A stretch of DNA of 64,000 nt. Source: JAKVBH01 sp049800955 (GTDB taxonomy: Bacteria > Pseudomonadota > Alphaproteobacteria > Rhodobacterales > Rhodobacteraceae). Below are positions 42,706 through 50,706 of this stretch, one piece after another. Position 1 is the stretch's first letter, and every line of letters starts with the position of its first letter. The stretch is from contig NZ_JBNAGA010000001.1 of NCBI RefSeq assembly GCF_049800955.1, positions 1,054,001 to 1,118,000 of the forward strand, read 5' to 3'. The position numbers and the translations under genes were made by a program. The notes under the pieces were generated by a model. It was not told the DNA's origin, did no database searches, and was given only the letters and a program-made list of their open reading frames with translations.

Positions 42706-42920
42706 CGTATTCTCCACATTTGCTTTCTCTGGAAAATGGGAATGCAAAAGCGGTGTTCTTGAATAATTACGCCAAAACGCAACGGACTTAAAAAATCCAG
42801 ATATGCCCGGGATAGGACCGCTATCCGGCAAAAGCTGTCAGTTGCAACCTTTGCAGAAGAGGTAGATTTAGGCTTAGCGCCAACCAATACCGCGTGAGGG
42901 AACGACAGCCGCTTTGAGAC

Positions 42921-42943
42921 GGCGAACGGCAGGACCGTTCGCC
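42921..42943 (-). terminator. Hairpin after the integrase gene
   Basis: GGCGAACGG and CCGTTCGCC form a perfect nine-base stem around five bases, framed by GAGAC and GTCTC. It starts nine bases after the integrase stop on the minus strand. No T tract is present. Confidence 0.45.
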
Positions 42944-42951
42944 AAGATGTC

Positions 42952-43560
42952 TCAGATATCAACGCGCTCTGCGATGCTCAGGGCGTCCTCTAACGCAACG
43001 CCAAGATAGCGAACAGTACTGTCCACCTTCGTATGGCCTAGCGGCAGTTGCACCGCGCGGAGGTTGCCGGTCTTTCGATGAATTTCCGCCGCTTTGGTCC
43101 GGCGCAACGAATGAGTGCCATATCCACTTGGGTCCAGGCCAATCGCCGTTACCCAATCGCGGACAAGCCGTCCATATTGGCGGGTTGAGATATGCGGTCT
43201 GTCGTGGAAGCGGCTCGGGAACATGAACCGGCAGGCAAACATCTCGGGCGATTTGACCCACGCGAGGACGGTATCGCGTGTGTTTTCCGTCAGTTCAAAC
43301 TGCACCGGTCGCTTGGTCTTGCTCTGGATGACCGAAATGCGTTCTCGCACGCGATCATCCTTCGCCAATTCCGACACGGCCAATTTGACGAGATCACAGC
43401 CGCGCAGATAGCCCGCGAGTGCGAGCCTTGCCCGGATTGCCCAAACCTGTTTTGGCAGTAAGGCCTTTTTTGGCCGATGATCCGCCCCTTGTTCCAAGCT
43501 CTGCGTTTCGGGGGTGTTGCGGGAAGTTGGACTCTTGGCATGATATGCCTTCCGATCCAC
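42952..43560 (-). CDS. Tyrosine recombinase/integrase, internally shortened
   Basis: The 202-residue protein has the catalytic core of a phage-type tyrosine recombinase: first arginine in YLRGCDLVKL, box II GTHSLRRTKAAEI (H and R), LGHTKVDSTVRYLG with the terminal H and active Y. It lacks the usual N-terminal core-binding domain. Compared from memory with close relatives, about 15 residues are missing just before LRGCDL, where relatives have a helix (LALFNLAIDSK or similar). The deletion is in frame. It may be an inactive remnant of a mobile element. Start is GTG 43560, with weak support. Confidence 0.75.
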   Translation of the reverse strand: MDRKAYHAKSPTSRNTPETQSLEQGADHRPKKALLPKQVWAIRARLALAGYLRGCDLVKLAVSELAKDDRVRERISVIQSKTKRPVQFELTENTRDTVLAWVKSPEMFACRFMFPSRFHDRPHISTRQYGRLVRDWVTAIGLDPSGYGTHSLRRTKAAEIHRKTGNLRAVQLPLGHTKVDSTVRYLGVALEDALSIAERVDI

Positions 43561-43935
43561 CCTTCAAACCCAATCACCAGCACCGCGCTGGCGGCTGGAT
43601 TGTATCGTCCTTCGCAAGGGCAGTCTTCGCGAGCCGGCTGACGGCGTCAGTGCTGCATGAGCATACGGCTGCTATGAGCCCAGGTTACCGAATGGTGCGG
43701 AATGCGCGGAGATCTGAAAACAGTTACGAAGCAGTCGTTCGCGGATGGTTCTCGGGTTGATCCAGTGATGTCGTGCTCCGTCGCCGGCATTTCGCGCGAT
43801 TGCCAATTAAGCAGGAAACCGCTGCGCGACGGTTGGTGCCTTTACCACGGCAGGTTGCAGGTTGGTGCACGCAAAAAATGCTTGTAGACGTTCGGTTCAC
43901 CGGCACCGTCACCCAGCAAAAGGCAGCGCCCGGCA
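43561..43935. other. Gene-free stretch upstream of the integrase
   Basis: Short frames exist on both strands but none has a ribosome site or recognisable domain. The stretch lies between the divergent-to-convergent integrase and Ste24-like protease genes, both on the minus strand. Terminal repeats that would mark an element boundary were not found by eye. Confidence 0.4.
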
Positions 43936-45105
43936 TCAATCGTGATCTTTGAATTTCCACGCCATCGCCCGGCCAATGCGGCGTTCGATACTGGGATGAG
44001 AAAAGAAGAACACCTCCTCGAGCCAGTGCGGCGAAGGCGCCCTGTAGTTGGCCGTGCGCATGAGTGCCTGGGCAAGGCCATCGGGTTCATTTGACAGCTC
44101 CAGTGCGTAGCGGTCCGCTGCGGATTCAAGGAGGCGGGAGTAGCTTGAGGTCAGGGGCGTTGCCAGCAACAACACCACGGTAAACAGGGCATATAGGATC
44201 GGGAGAGAGCCGGGATGATCGATCCTTGCGACCGACAGTCCCGCGCGCTCCCATGGTATCGAACGATACATGCGATCTGTAGAGTAGAGCGCGACTCCGG
44301 CAAGAGCGCTGTAGACCACCAGGGTGACCATGACGTGGTGTTTGACGAAGTGGCCGATCTCATGAGCTACCACGGCGCGGATTTCAGCCAGATCTGCGCC
44401 TTGCTGGAACATGGTATCACTCAACGCGATGCGCGCCGTTCCGAACAATCCGGACACGTTGGCGGTGAAGCGTTCGGACTGGCGGCTTCCGTCGTAAAGA
44501 TGAATGGAGGCCGCCTCGATACCAGCCGCATCCGCAAGCTCCGTTACAGCCGTCAACACCTCGCCTTGCGGTGCCGGGGTATAGGTGTTCAGCAGAGGTT
44601 GCAGGACGACCGGTGCAAGGAACGTCACCGCAAACAAAGCTGCTGCGGTCAGCCCGCTCGCCCAGACCCACCAATTTTTACCAGTGCGTCGCACAAGCCA
44701 GTAAATGCCTGCAACGATCAATGCGCCTGCGAGTGCGGTCAGGCCCGACAAAAGCGTCCATTGAACGGCCCAGTCCGCAAACGGCTGCTCGGAGAGCTCG
44801 AAGGCGCGTTCGCGATGCCAATCGACAAACGCTGTGAACGGCAACGCCATCACCGCGAGGGCAAGAAGGAAGACGAAGGCCGCCGAGAGCGCCGACAGAT
44901 TGGGCCGGGCCTTCGTCGCGTTGAGCCCGTCCACGATCCGAGAGAGCAGGCCCGAACGGGCGATCAGTGCGCAGGCGAAAAGCGTCACAGCAAGTTTCGC
45001 GACCAAGATCCAATGGTTCCCCTGCGTATAGGCGACCGCCTTGGCAAGCTCATCGGCGGAAAGCAAGCCAAGCCAGTTTTGGGTTTCCAGTTCGGCTTGG
45101 GTCAT
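43936..45105 (-). CDS. M48 (Ste24-type) membrane metalloprotease
   Basis: The 389-residue protein has six or seven transmembrane helices and the zinc motif H248-E-I-G-H252 (VVAHEIGHFVKHH) with a third ligand in LLESAADRYALELS, plus the C-terminal FFFSHPSIERRI typical of CAAX-prenyl-protease-like M48 enzymes. It cleaves membrane or periplasmic substrates at the inner membrane. It diverges from the lipoprotein serine-hydrolase gene with an A+T-rich promoter region between them. Start at ATG 45105. Confidence 0.92.
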   Translation of the reverse strand: MTQAELETQNWLGLLSADELAKAVAYTQGNHWILVAKLAVTLFACALIARSGLLSRIVDGLNATKARPNLSALSAAFVFLLALAVMALPFTAFVDWHRERAFELSEQPFADWAVQWTLLSGLTALAGALIVAGIYWLVRRTGKNWWVWASGLTAAALFAVTFLAPVVLQPLLNTYTPAPQGEVLTAVTELADAAGIEAASIHLYDGSRQSERFTANVSGLFGTARIALSDTMFQQGADLAEIRAVVAHEIGHFVKHHVMVTLVVYSALAGVALYSTDRMYRSIPWERAGLSVARIDHPGSLPILYALFTVVLLLATPLTSSYSRLLESAADRYALELSNEPDGLAQALMRTANYRAPSPHWLEEVFFFSHPSIERRIGRAMAWKFKDHD

Positions 45106-45170
45106 TGGTCAGTCCTTTCAAGAAGCGCGGAGCGCGGTGAGTGGCACGGTCGCCTAGGATCTAGACAAGG

Positions 45171-45200
45171 TAAAAATTAAAGTAAAACATTAATTATTTA
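45171..45200. promoter_or_regulatory. A+T-rich element between protease and hydrolase genes
   Basis: The run from 45171 to 45200 contains TAAAACATTAATTATTTA, in a region otherwise GC-rich. A related sequence (TTTTACATTAAATAATTCA) lies at 47188-47207 between the DUF2975 and lipoprotein genes. They may be promoters or a shared operator for the nearby XRE regulator. Confidence 0.35.
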
Positions 45201-45276
45201 TCCCTAAAGATTGCAATCAGTGTCTTGCGGCTTTAGATCCGGGTCATTGCGAGCGACGTCTCAAGGAGAGAACAAA

Positions 45277-46386
45277 ATGCCACCGATCAAGCAGCTGATG
45301 CCTGCGGTTCCTGGCTGGTCACACCTCCTTATGGCCTTTCTGGCACTCGGTGCCTGTGGGTCCCTTACGCCCGTATCACCCCCTGTCGTCGATCAGCTGA
45401 ACCTCGCCGCCCTGTCCGCCGAGGTCGATGCGGGCGCCTTTGGTCGCATCGCCGCCGTCGTGGTGTCGCAAGGCGGGACGGTGGTCTTCGAGGACTATTT
45501 CGCAAGCCAGTCGCCAGACGGCTTGGTCGATATGCGATCGGCCGGAAAATCCCTTACCGCCATCGCCGCGGGTATCGCGATTGAGGAGGGTTTGATTTCG
45601 GGCGTCGATGCGCCTGTGATTTCGGTCTTCGCGGATCGTGCGCCCATCGCTCTTGATGGCGAGATCAAACGGTCCATCGTGCTGCGCGACCTGCTGACCA
45701 TGCGCTCGGCACTTGATTGCAACGATTGGCGCCCAAGTCCCGGCAACGAAGAGCGCATGTATCGCACGCGCGACTGGACGCGGTTCGCGTTGGACCTTCC
45801 CGTCGATCCAAGGGCATCGGCGGCAGCTGGCGGCGCCTCACGGTTCAGCTATTGCACGGCCGGTGTCTTCCTGATCGGCCAGATGATCGAGCGCGAAAGC
45901 GCAGAGCGCTTCGATCGATACGTCGCAAGCCGCGTCTTCGACCAAATCGGCGTAACCGATGTCGAATGGACCCGCTCGCCAAGTGGAGAAATCCAGAGCG
46001 GCGGCCAGCTGGGCCTGCGCGCACGCGACGCGGAGCGGATCGGTCGGTTGGTCCTGAACGAGGGGCGGTGGGGCGGCCAGCAGATCGTCCCCGCAGCTTG
46101 GATCGCGGAAATGGTGACCCCTGCGTCGTGGCCAAGGCAGGATTTGTCCTATGGCTATTTGTGGTGGCGCGGCGAGTTCCGCGTCGGTGCTTCCGTCCGA
46201 ACCGTCGATACCATTATGATGATGGGCAACGGTGGGAATATCGTCGCCGTTATCCCCGAGTACGATGCTGTCGTTGTGGTTCAGTCGAGGAACTACAACA
46301 CGCCGGGCGATTTCGAGAGATCGCGTGACCTTATCGAACGGTTTGTTCTGGATGGCCTGGCAGATCGGGACGCTCGGACACGGTGA
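45277..46386 (+). CDS. Serine hydrolase lipoprotein of the beta-lactamase (class C) family
   Basis: The 369-residue protein has a lipoprotein signal with lipobox L-G-A-C27, then a penicillin-binding-protein fold with S88-A-G-K91 and a second catalytic region SYCTAGVF where relatives have Y-x-N. It is in the class C beta-lactamase/D-aminopeptidase/esterase family, anchored in the outer or inner membrane; a true lactamase role is not implied. AAGGAGAG precedes the ATG at 45277. The start in frame 66 bases upstream is unlikely. It diverges from the Ste24-like protease gene. Confidence 0.85.
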   Translation: MPPIKQLMPAVPGWSHLLMAFLALGACGSLTPVSPPVVDQLNLAALSAEVDAGAFGRIAAVVVSQGGTVVFEDYFASQSPDGLVDMRSAGKSLTAIAAGIAIEEGLISGVDAPVISVFADRAPIALDGEIKRSIVLRDLLTMRSALDCNDWRPSPGNEERMYRTRDWTRFALDLPVDPRASAAAGGASRFSYCTAGVFLIGQMIERESAERFDRYVASRVFDQIGVTDVEWTRSPSGEIQSGGQLGLRARDAERIGRLVLNEGRWGGQQIVPAAWIAEMVTPASWPRQDLSYGYLWWRGEFRVGASVRTVDTIMMMGNGGNIVAVIPEYDAVVVVQSRNYNTPGDFERSRDLIERFVLDGLADRDARTR

Positions 46387-46398
46387 GCGTGTGGGCTG

Positions 46399-46620
46399 TT
46401 ACCCCACCTCGGTCTGAGCGCCATCGAACTCTAGAAGGTCGCCGGGCTGGCAGTTCAACTCCCGGCAGATCGCTTCGAGAGTATTGAACCGCACGCCGCG
46501 CACCTTGCCGGATCTGAGCAGCGACAGGTTTTGCTCCGAAATGCCGATCCTTGCAGCAAGGTCCCGTGACGTCATTTTGCGCCGAGCCAGCATGACGTCG
46601 AGGCGGACGATAATCGGCAT
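46399..46620 (-). CDS. Small XRE-family regulator (YozG-like)
   Basis: The 73-residue protein is a single helix-turn-helix domain: MLARRKMTSRDLAARIGISEQNLSLLRSGKVRGVRFNTLEAICRELNCQPGDLLEF. This compact form is commonly encoded next to DUF2975 membrane proteins, as here (46622, one base away). The pair may form a toxin-free membrane-regulator module. Ends 13 bases after the convergent serine hydrolase gene. Confidence 0.87.
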   Translation of the reverse strand: MPIIVRLDVMLARRKMTSRDLAARIGISEQNLSLLRSGKVRGVRFNTLEAICRELNCQPGDLLEFDGAQTEVG

Positions 46621-46621
46621 C

Positions 46622-47158
46622 TCAGATGACCTCCCGGTGATCTTGCCAAAGCTCCGCGCCGAGGGCGAAGGCCTGCGCCATGAAGCTTGCGATCAGCGCC
46701 GTGAAAGCCACCGAAATCTGTGGCGTTCCGAAGGCGATGCTCAGCACACGTGATCCGTCCGGGTAGCCCCGGGTCGCCGCGACTGAGGCAAGCGCCTGCG
46801 ACGCGAGCCCTGAGGCCAGCATGATCCAAAGCAGATAGGCCACCCATCGCGCGCTTTGCACGGCAGCGGCGGAGTTACCCTGACGAAGCTGCCCAAACAG
46901 GCGCCGGGCGACAAGAAGCAAGGCAAGCCACAGTGCCAGATGCGCCGCCAGGATCGCGATCAGTGCCAAGGACTGCCAAAGCACAAGCGGGGCGGTCACA
47001 TATCCGGCACGATGCGCAATGCTTTCGGCCAATTCGGTCGGAGACACCACGCTGGCCACGGCGCCGATGCAGGCGACCCCGATCAAGACCACGATTCCGG
47101 CCGTCATGATCACCTCGATCTTGCGGGCGGCGGCAAGCGTGCGTGTGGCGTCAATCAT
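46622..47158 (-). CDS. DUF2975 membrane protein
   Basis: The 178-residue protein has four hydrophobic segments (about 17-40, 60-85, 108-130 and 145-165), the DUF2975 layout, with LVARRLFGQLRQGN between helices two and three. It is coupled with the XRE gene one base downstream. The function of the family is unknown; the regulator may be controlled by the membrane partner. It diverges from the lipoprotein gene at 47233. Confidence 0.8.
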   Translation of the reverse strand: MIDATRTLAAARKIEVIMTAGIVVLIGVACIGAVASVVSPTELAESIAHRAGYVTAPLVLWQSLALIAILAAHLALWLALLLVARRLFGQLRQGNSAAAVQSARWVAYLLWIMLASGLASQALASVAATRGYPDGSRVLSIAFGTPQISVAFTALIASFMAQAFALGAELWQDHREVI

Positions 47159-47187
47159 CTTTCAGCTTCCCTCTCGAAAAGTTTCAT

Positions 47188-47207
47188 GTTTTACATTAAA
47201 TAATTCA
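47188..47207. promoter_or_regulatory. A+T-rich element between DUF2975 and lipoprotein genes
   Basis: GTTTTACATTAAATAATTCA lies in the 74-base divergent gap. It shares ACATTAA with an A+T-rich stretch at 45171-45200. A common operator for the XRE protein is possible but unproven. Confidence 0.35.
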
Positions 47208-47232
47208 CCTGAATCATTCAATAGGCTTGAGC

Positions 47233-47838
47233 ATGAACACGTTACCCTCTTTCCGGACGCTGGCAACATTGGCCATTGTGGCAACCGCGTCTGCATGCAG
47301 CACAATGAACCCGGCAGCACTTGTCGCGGCGAGCCGCCTTGATCCCCTGAACACGCCGCCATCGGAGATCTCAGTTGCCGTCGGCGTCCCTGAAACTCTG
47401 CGACTTGAAGACGGCGACGCGGAGTTCCACATCGCTTTCCGTGGGGGATCGGCGGCCTCCACGATCATGCTGGAGAGGGTCGCGCCTCTGAGCTTGTCAG
47501 TGACCGGTTCTGAAGGTCCGCGCCCAAGCACACCTGGTGAGACCGTCTATATCGCTCGTATCGCGCCGGAAGACGCGGACCGCATCGCAGCCGTGCAGAA
47601 GGAAATCCGTGACCTGCGCGCTGCGGGAACGGACGGAGACGGATCGCTGACCGTCAGGATTGTCGGCGGCTGCTTTTTCGGTGCGCCACCGGAAGTGATT
47701 TCGGTCAGCACCTGGCTCCAGACCGATCCGTCCGATGGCTTCGTGCAGCTGACGCGCCGTCAGGACGTAATGCGGGCCATCGGTGCCCGCGACGCAGCGA
47801 TGCTGATGTCGCAACTCAGCCCCTGTGCCTCGGAGTAA
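47233..47838 (+). CDS. Lipoprotein of unknown function
   Basis: The 201-residue protein has a lipoprotein signal (hydrophobic core then A-S-A-C) and a beta-rich body with RRQDVMRAIGARD near the end. No domain recognised. It is the first gene of a plus-strand operon of lipoprotein, MipA-like protein, sigma/lipoprotein fusion and DUF6326 protein. The start is ATG 47233; an in-frame TTG six bases upstream is less likely. Seven bases separate its stop from the next start. Confidence 0.75.
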   Translation: MNTLPSFRTLATLAIVATASACSTMNPAALVAASRLDPLNTPPSEISVAVGVPETLRLEDGDAEFHIAFRGGSAASTIMLERVAPLSLSVTGSEGPRPSTPGETVYIARIAPEDADRIAAVQKEIRDLRAAGTDGDGSLTVRIVGGCFFGAPPEVISVSTWLQTDPSDGFVQLTRRQDVMRAIGARDAAMLMSQLSPCASE

Positions 47839-47845
47839 TGGCACA

Positions 47846-48589
47846 ATGAAACTCGGATCCTTTCTCATCTTGTTGGCACTCCTTGGCCCCGGAGTTGCAC
47901 TTGCCCAGCAGGCCGACGAAGGGGTTACGCTCACTTTCGGTGCAGGTGTTGCCGCAACGTCCGGCCTCTATGTCGGGCAGGACGATGAAGTATTGCCGTT
48001 CCCCATCCTGATGGCGACATACCGGGATTGGACCGCAGATGTGTCACGCGGCATTCGATATGCTGCTGTGACGACCGATCGTACGCGGGTCGAAGTCGGG
48101 CCTGCGTACCGTTTCGGTCCTGATGTGCCCGAGACGGCGCTTTTCAATGGCCTGGATCGGGACGGCAACATCGAGCTTGTCGCGTCCATCGCCCACGGCT
48201 TCGATGGTTTCGATATCGCAACGGAAGTCGGCGCGGATATCTCATCTGTCCATGACGGGGTTCGCGCGGACCTCTTGGTTGGCCGGACGGTGTCGGTCGT
48301 TCGTCTTCAGGTGGGAGGGCGCTTGGGCGTGGGGTACCTTGATGCTGATTTTGGATGCCATCTTTGTGGCGTCGGGCCGGACGCGGCCACCTCTTCGCGG
48401 GTGGCCTATTCGCCCGGTGAAACCCTGCCCCCAAGGATCGAGTTTTCTGCTGCACTCCCGTTCGAGAACGGCGCGTCGTTGATTGATTTTGTCGAATACA
48501 GGCGATTGCCGGATCCGGTCACGGGCAGTCCGCTCGGGGCGGACCGGGATCAGACGAGCATCGCATTGTCGCTGATGAGGAGTGTCTGA
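47846..48589 (+). CDS. MipA/OmpV-family outer membrane protein
   Basis: The 247-residue protein has a signal peptide (about 1-20) and alternating beta-strand residues ending in an aromatic-type C-terminus region, with GAGVAATSGLYVGQDDEVLPFPILMATYRDW near the start, the MipA/OmpV signature. Members are outer-membrane beta-barrels thought to link murein enzymes or help in adaptation. It overlaps the next gene's start by one base (TGATG) and lies in the operon starting at 47233. Confidence 0.85.
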   Translation: MKLGSFLILLALLGPGVALAQQADEGVTLTFGAGVAATSGLYVGQDDEVLPFPILMATYRDWTADVSRGIRYAAVTTDRTRVEVGPAYRFGPDVPETALFNGLDRDGNIELVASIAHGFDGFDIATEVGADISSVHDGVRADLLVGRTVSVVRLQVGGRLGVGYLDADFGCHLCGVGPDAATSSRVAYSPGETLPPRIEFSAALPFENGASLIDFVEYRRLPDPVTGSPLGADRDQTSIALSLMRSV

Positions 48590-49662
48590 TGTCTCCCATG
48601 CGCATCGAGACGCTCAAGGCATCCCTCCTTGCCGTTGGAATTCTGGCAGGCTGCTCTGCAGAGTTGTTCTACACTCCGACAGAGCTGCGTGGGGTGTGGG
48701 CACTCGAAGAACATGATTTGACAGTTTCGGATTCTAACACGGCTGAGACTGCAGATCCGTGTTTGCCGCTGCTGTTCGTTTGCGCTCATCCGGGTATCGC
48801 CGAACCGGGGCGCGGCCCGTTGATGCTTCAGGCCGTTCTGGGATTCACCGCGGCCGAGATTGCGCGTGCCTATGTCAGCTCTCCCGCCGCCATACCGAAA
48901 CAACTGGTGCGCGCGAAGGAGCGCATCAAGGCCAATGCCATCCCGTTCCGCGTCCCGGACCCCGAGATCAGAGCAGAACGCCTTTCGGACGTGATGGAAG
49001 CGATCTACGGCTGTTACGCCCTCTGCTGGCTCGACGGGCAGGAGGCGGACAGCATGCAGCGCGAAGCCGTCTACCTCTCCGACCTGCTTGCCTCGGAAAT
49101 GAACGACGACCCGGAGGTGCTGGGTCTGTCGGCACTGCTTGCCTTCCTGCATTCCCGCCGCGCGGCGCGGCTTCGGGATGGGTGCTTCGTCCCCTTGGCC
49201 GAGCAGCCAACCGAGATTTGGGATCACGAACTTGTCGCCGCAGCCGATTTGCGGCTGAGACAGGCCTTCCAACTCGCACGTCCCGGCCGGTTCCGGATGG
49301 AAGTCGCGATCCAATCTGTCCACGCGGCGCGGGCCCGCACCGGTACAACCGATTGGCCAGCGCTGCTGTCGCTTTACGAGGGTCTGATCCATTTCGCGCC
49401 AACCCTGGGCGCATATGTCAGCCAAGCCGCGGTCGTCGGCGAAATCAATGGCCCGGAGGCGGGCCTGTCGGCGCTCGAAAAACGTGCCGATCCGCGTCTT
49501 GAACGATTTCAACCCTATTGGGCAACCCGCGCCCACCTGTTGGCGGGGTCCGGTGCCATTGTGGAGGCGCGCGACGCCTATGACCGGGCGATCTCGCTTG
49601 CGGTTTCGGCCGGGGCCAAAGGGGGTCTCGCCACTGCGCGGGCCAAGCTCGACCAGCCGTGA
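48589..49662 (+). CDS. Fusion of a lipoprotein signal with an ECF42-type sigma factor C-terminal part
   Basis: The 357-residue protein begins with a clear lipoprotein signal: basic MSPMRIETLK, hydrophobic core ASLLAVGILA, and lipobox L-A-G-C22. From about residue 58 it is an ECF42-type sigma factor: PLLFVCAHPGIAE, sigma-4 helix-turn-helix LQAVLGFTAAEIARAYVSSPAAIPKQLVRAKERIK (75-115), the DUF6596 domain and the TPR-like tail (LLSLYEGLIHFAPTLGAYVSQAAVVGEINGPEAG). The sigma-2 domain that binds -10 DNA and core polymerase is missing. An exported sigma factor makes little sense, so this is probably a product of deletion or fusion; GAGGAG precedes the ATG, so translation is possible. Confidence 0.8.
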   Translation: MSPMRIETLKASLLAVGILAGCSAELFYTPTELRGVWALEEHDLTVSDSNTAETADPCLPLLFVCAHPGIAEPGRGPLMLQAVLGFTAAEIARAYVSSPAAIPKQLVRAKERIKANAIPFRVPDPEIRAERLSDVMEAIYGCYALCWLDGQEADSMQREAVYLSDLLASEMNDDPEVLGLSALLAFLHSRRAARLRDGCFVPLAEQPTEIWDHELVAAADLRLRQAFQLARPGRFRMEVAIQSVHAARARTGTTDWPALLSLYEGLIHFAPTLGAYVSQAAVVGEINGPEAGLSALEKRADPRLERFQPYWATRAHLLAGSGAIVEARDAYDRAISLAVSAGAKGGLATARAKLDQP

Positions 49663-49687
49663 TCACCACATCGAAAGGATGACCAAG

Positions 49688-50098
49688 ATGAATACCCTCA
49701 CCGCGCGTCGGAACGCGCTCTCCTCTCTCTGGGCCTTTGTCGCGCTCAACATCGCGTTTGCCGATATCCTCGGGCTCTACACGCCCGGCGTCATTCCCGA
49801 GGTCATCGAAGGTGTCATCGAAGGCGTCACCGTCACCGAGAACATGATACTCATCGCGGCGGTGTTCATCCAGATCCCGGTCGCGTTGATCGTCGCGATG
49901 CAGTTCCTGCCACTCCGCGCGTGGCGCGCGGTCAACATCTTGGCCGCTCTGGTGACAGCCGTTTTTGTTGTCGCCGGCGGGTCTCCACGACCTCACTACA
50001 TCTTCGTCGCGAGCTGCGAAATCGTAGCGCTGCTTTCGATTGTCGTCTTGGTTTGGCGTGCTCCTACTTCGGAATGGGCCGATGCGGAGAGCGCGTAA
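49688..50098 (+). CDS. DUF6326-like four-helix membrane protein
   Basis: The 136-residue protein has four hydrophobic helices with ALSSLWAFVALNIAFADILGLY, then VTENMILIAAVFIQIPVALIVAMQFLP, the DUF6326 pattern. It is a distant relative of the protein at 29096. The ATG at 49688 follows AAAGG; an in-frame ATG nine bases upstream is a second option. It is the last gene of the operon from 47233 and the last before the gatB side. Confidence 0.75.
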   Translation: MNTLTARRNALSSLWAFVALNIAFADILGLYTPGVIPEVIEGVIEGVTVTENMILIAAVFIQIPVALIVAMQFLPLRAWRAVNILAALVTAVFVVAGGSPRPHYIFVASCEIVALLSIVVLVWRAPTSEWADAESA

Positions 50099-50706
50099 AG
50101 AGTGGAGGCGTTGGTCGTCAGAGGATCGCCTCGATGCAGGTTTAAAGAGACCTGTTCGCCGGATCAGAGTCTTTCCCACCGGAGGCGTGCAGCTTGCGTG
50201 CAACCTAAAGTAGGGTTGGGAAAGCGCACGAAAGCAGCCCTGCACGCAAACGCAGCAAACTCACCCTATGGCCGCGAACTGTGATTTGCCGGCTCAATCT
50301 TCGCTGCGTGACGTCCCAATGGCTGCTATTGCTGCTGCGACACAGCATCCAAATCTACGCACTTGCAGAGGTTTTTCCGCTGCGAGCGCACGCAGCGAGA
50401 AATCCAAAGTCACAGGTTGGGCTTGAAGCGGTCGTTCTGTGCGCGTGAGACATGCTCTGATATCATTGGCTGATCAGCAATTCAGAGGACCATCCAGTTG
50501 ATGGAATCTTTGGCGGGTTGTTGCTGTTGGTTAAGGCAAGATCACCGAAGCGCTCTTAACTTTTGTTACCCCTGAGGGCTTTTGTGCGATTTGAGGGGTG
50601 TTTCGCACAAATACCCCCACTTACAGCGCCCTGGATGGCGGATGGGTGCCGCTCTCGCGGTTTGGTCAAACCGCTGCCGCGCCCGCATCGAAAAAGCAAA
50701 AGAGGC
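50099..50706. other. Gene-free right border of the accessory region
   Basis: The 608 bases hold no confident gene on either strand. A perfect seven-base stem GCGGTTT...AAACCGC at 50657-50674 lies downstream of gatB on the minus strand, without a T tract. Sequence around 50450-50560 has no open frame of length. No tRNA, integrase site or direct repeat matching 26849-27244 was found by eye. Confidence 0.45.

Noticed and set aside
42921..42953. Hairpin beside the integrase as an attC or att site
   Set aside because: The stem is a simple perfect nine-base hairpin downstream of the gene; integron attC features (R and L boxes, extra-helical bases) are not visible.
50099..50706. tRNA or attachment site at the right border of the accessory region
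   Set aside because: No cloverleaf and no direct repeat with the left border could be found.
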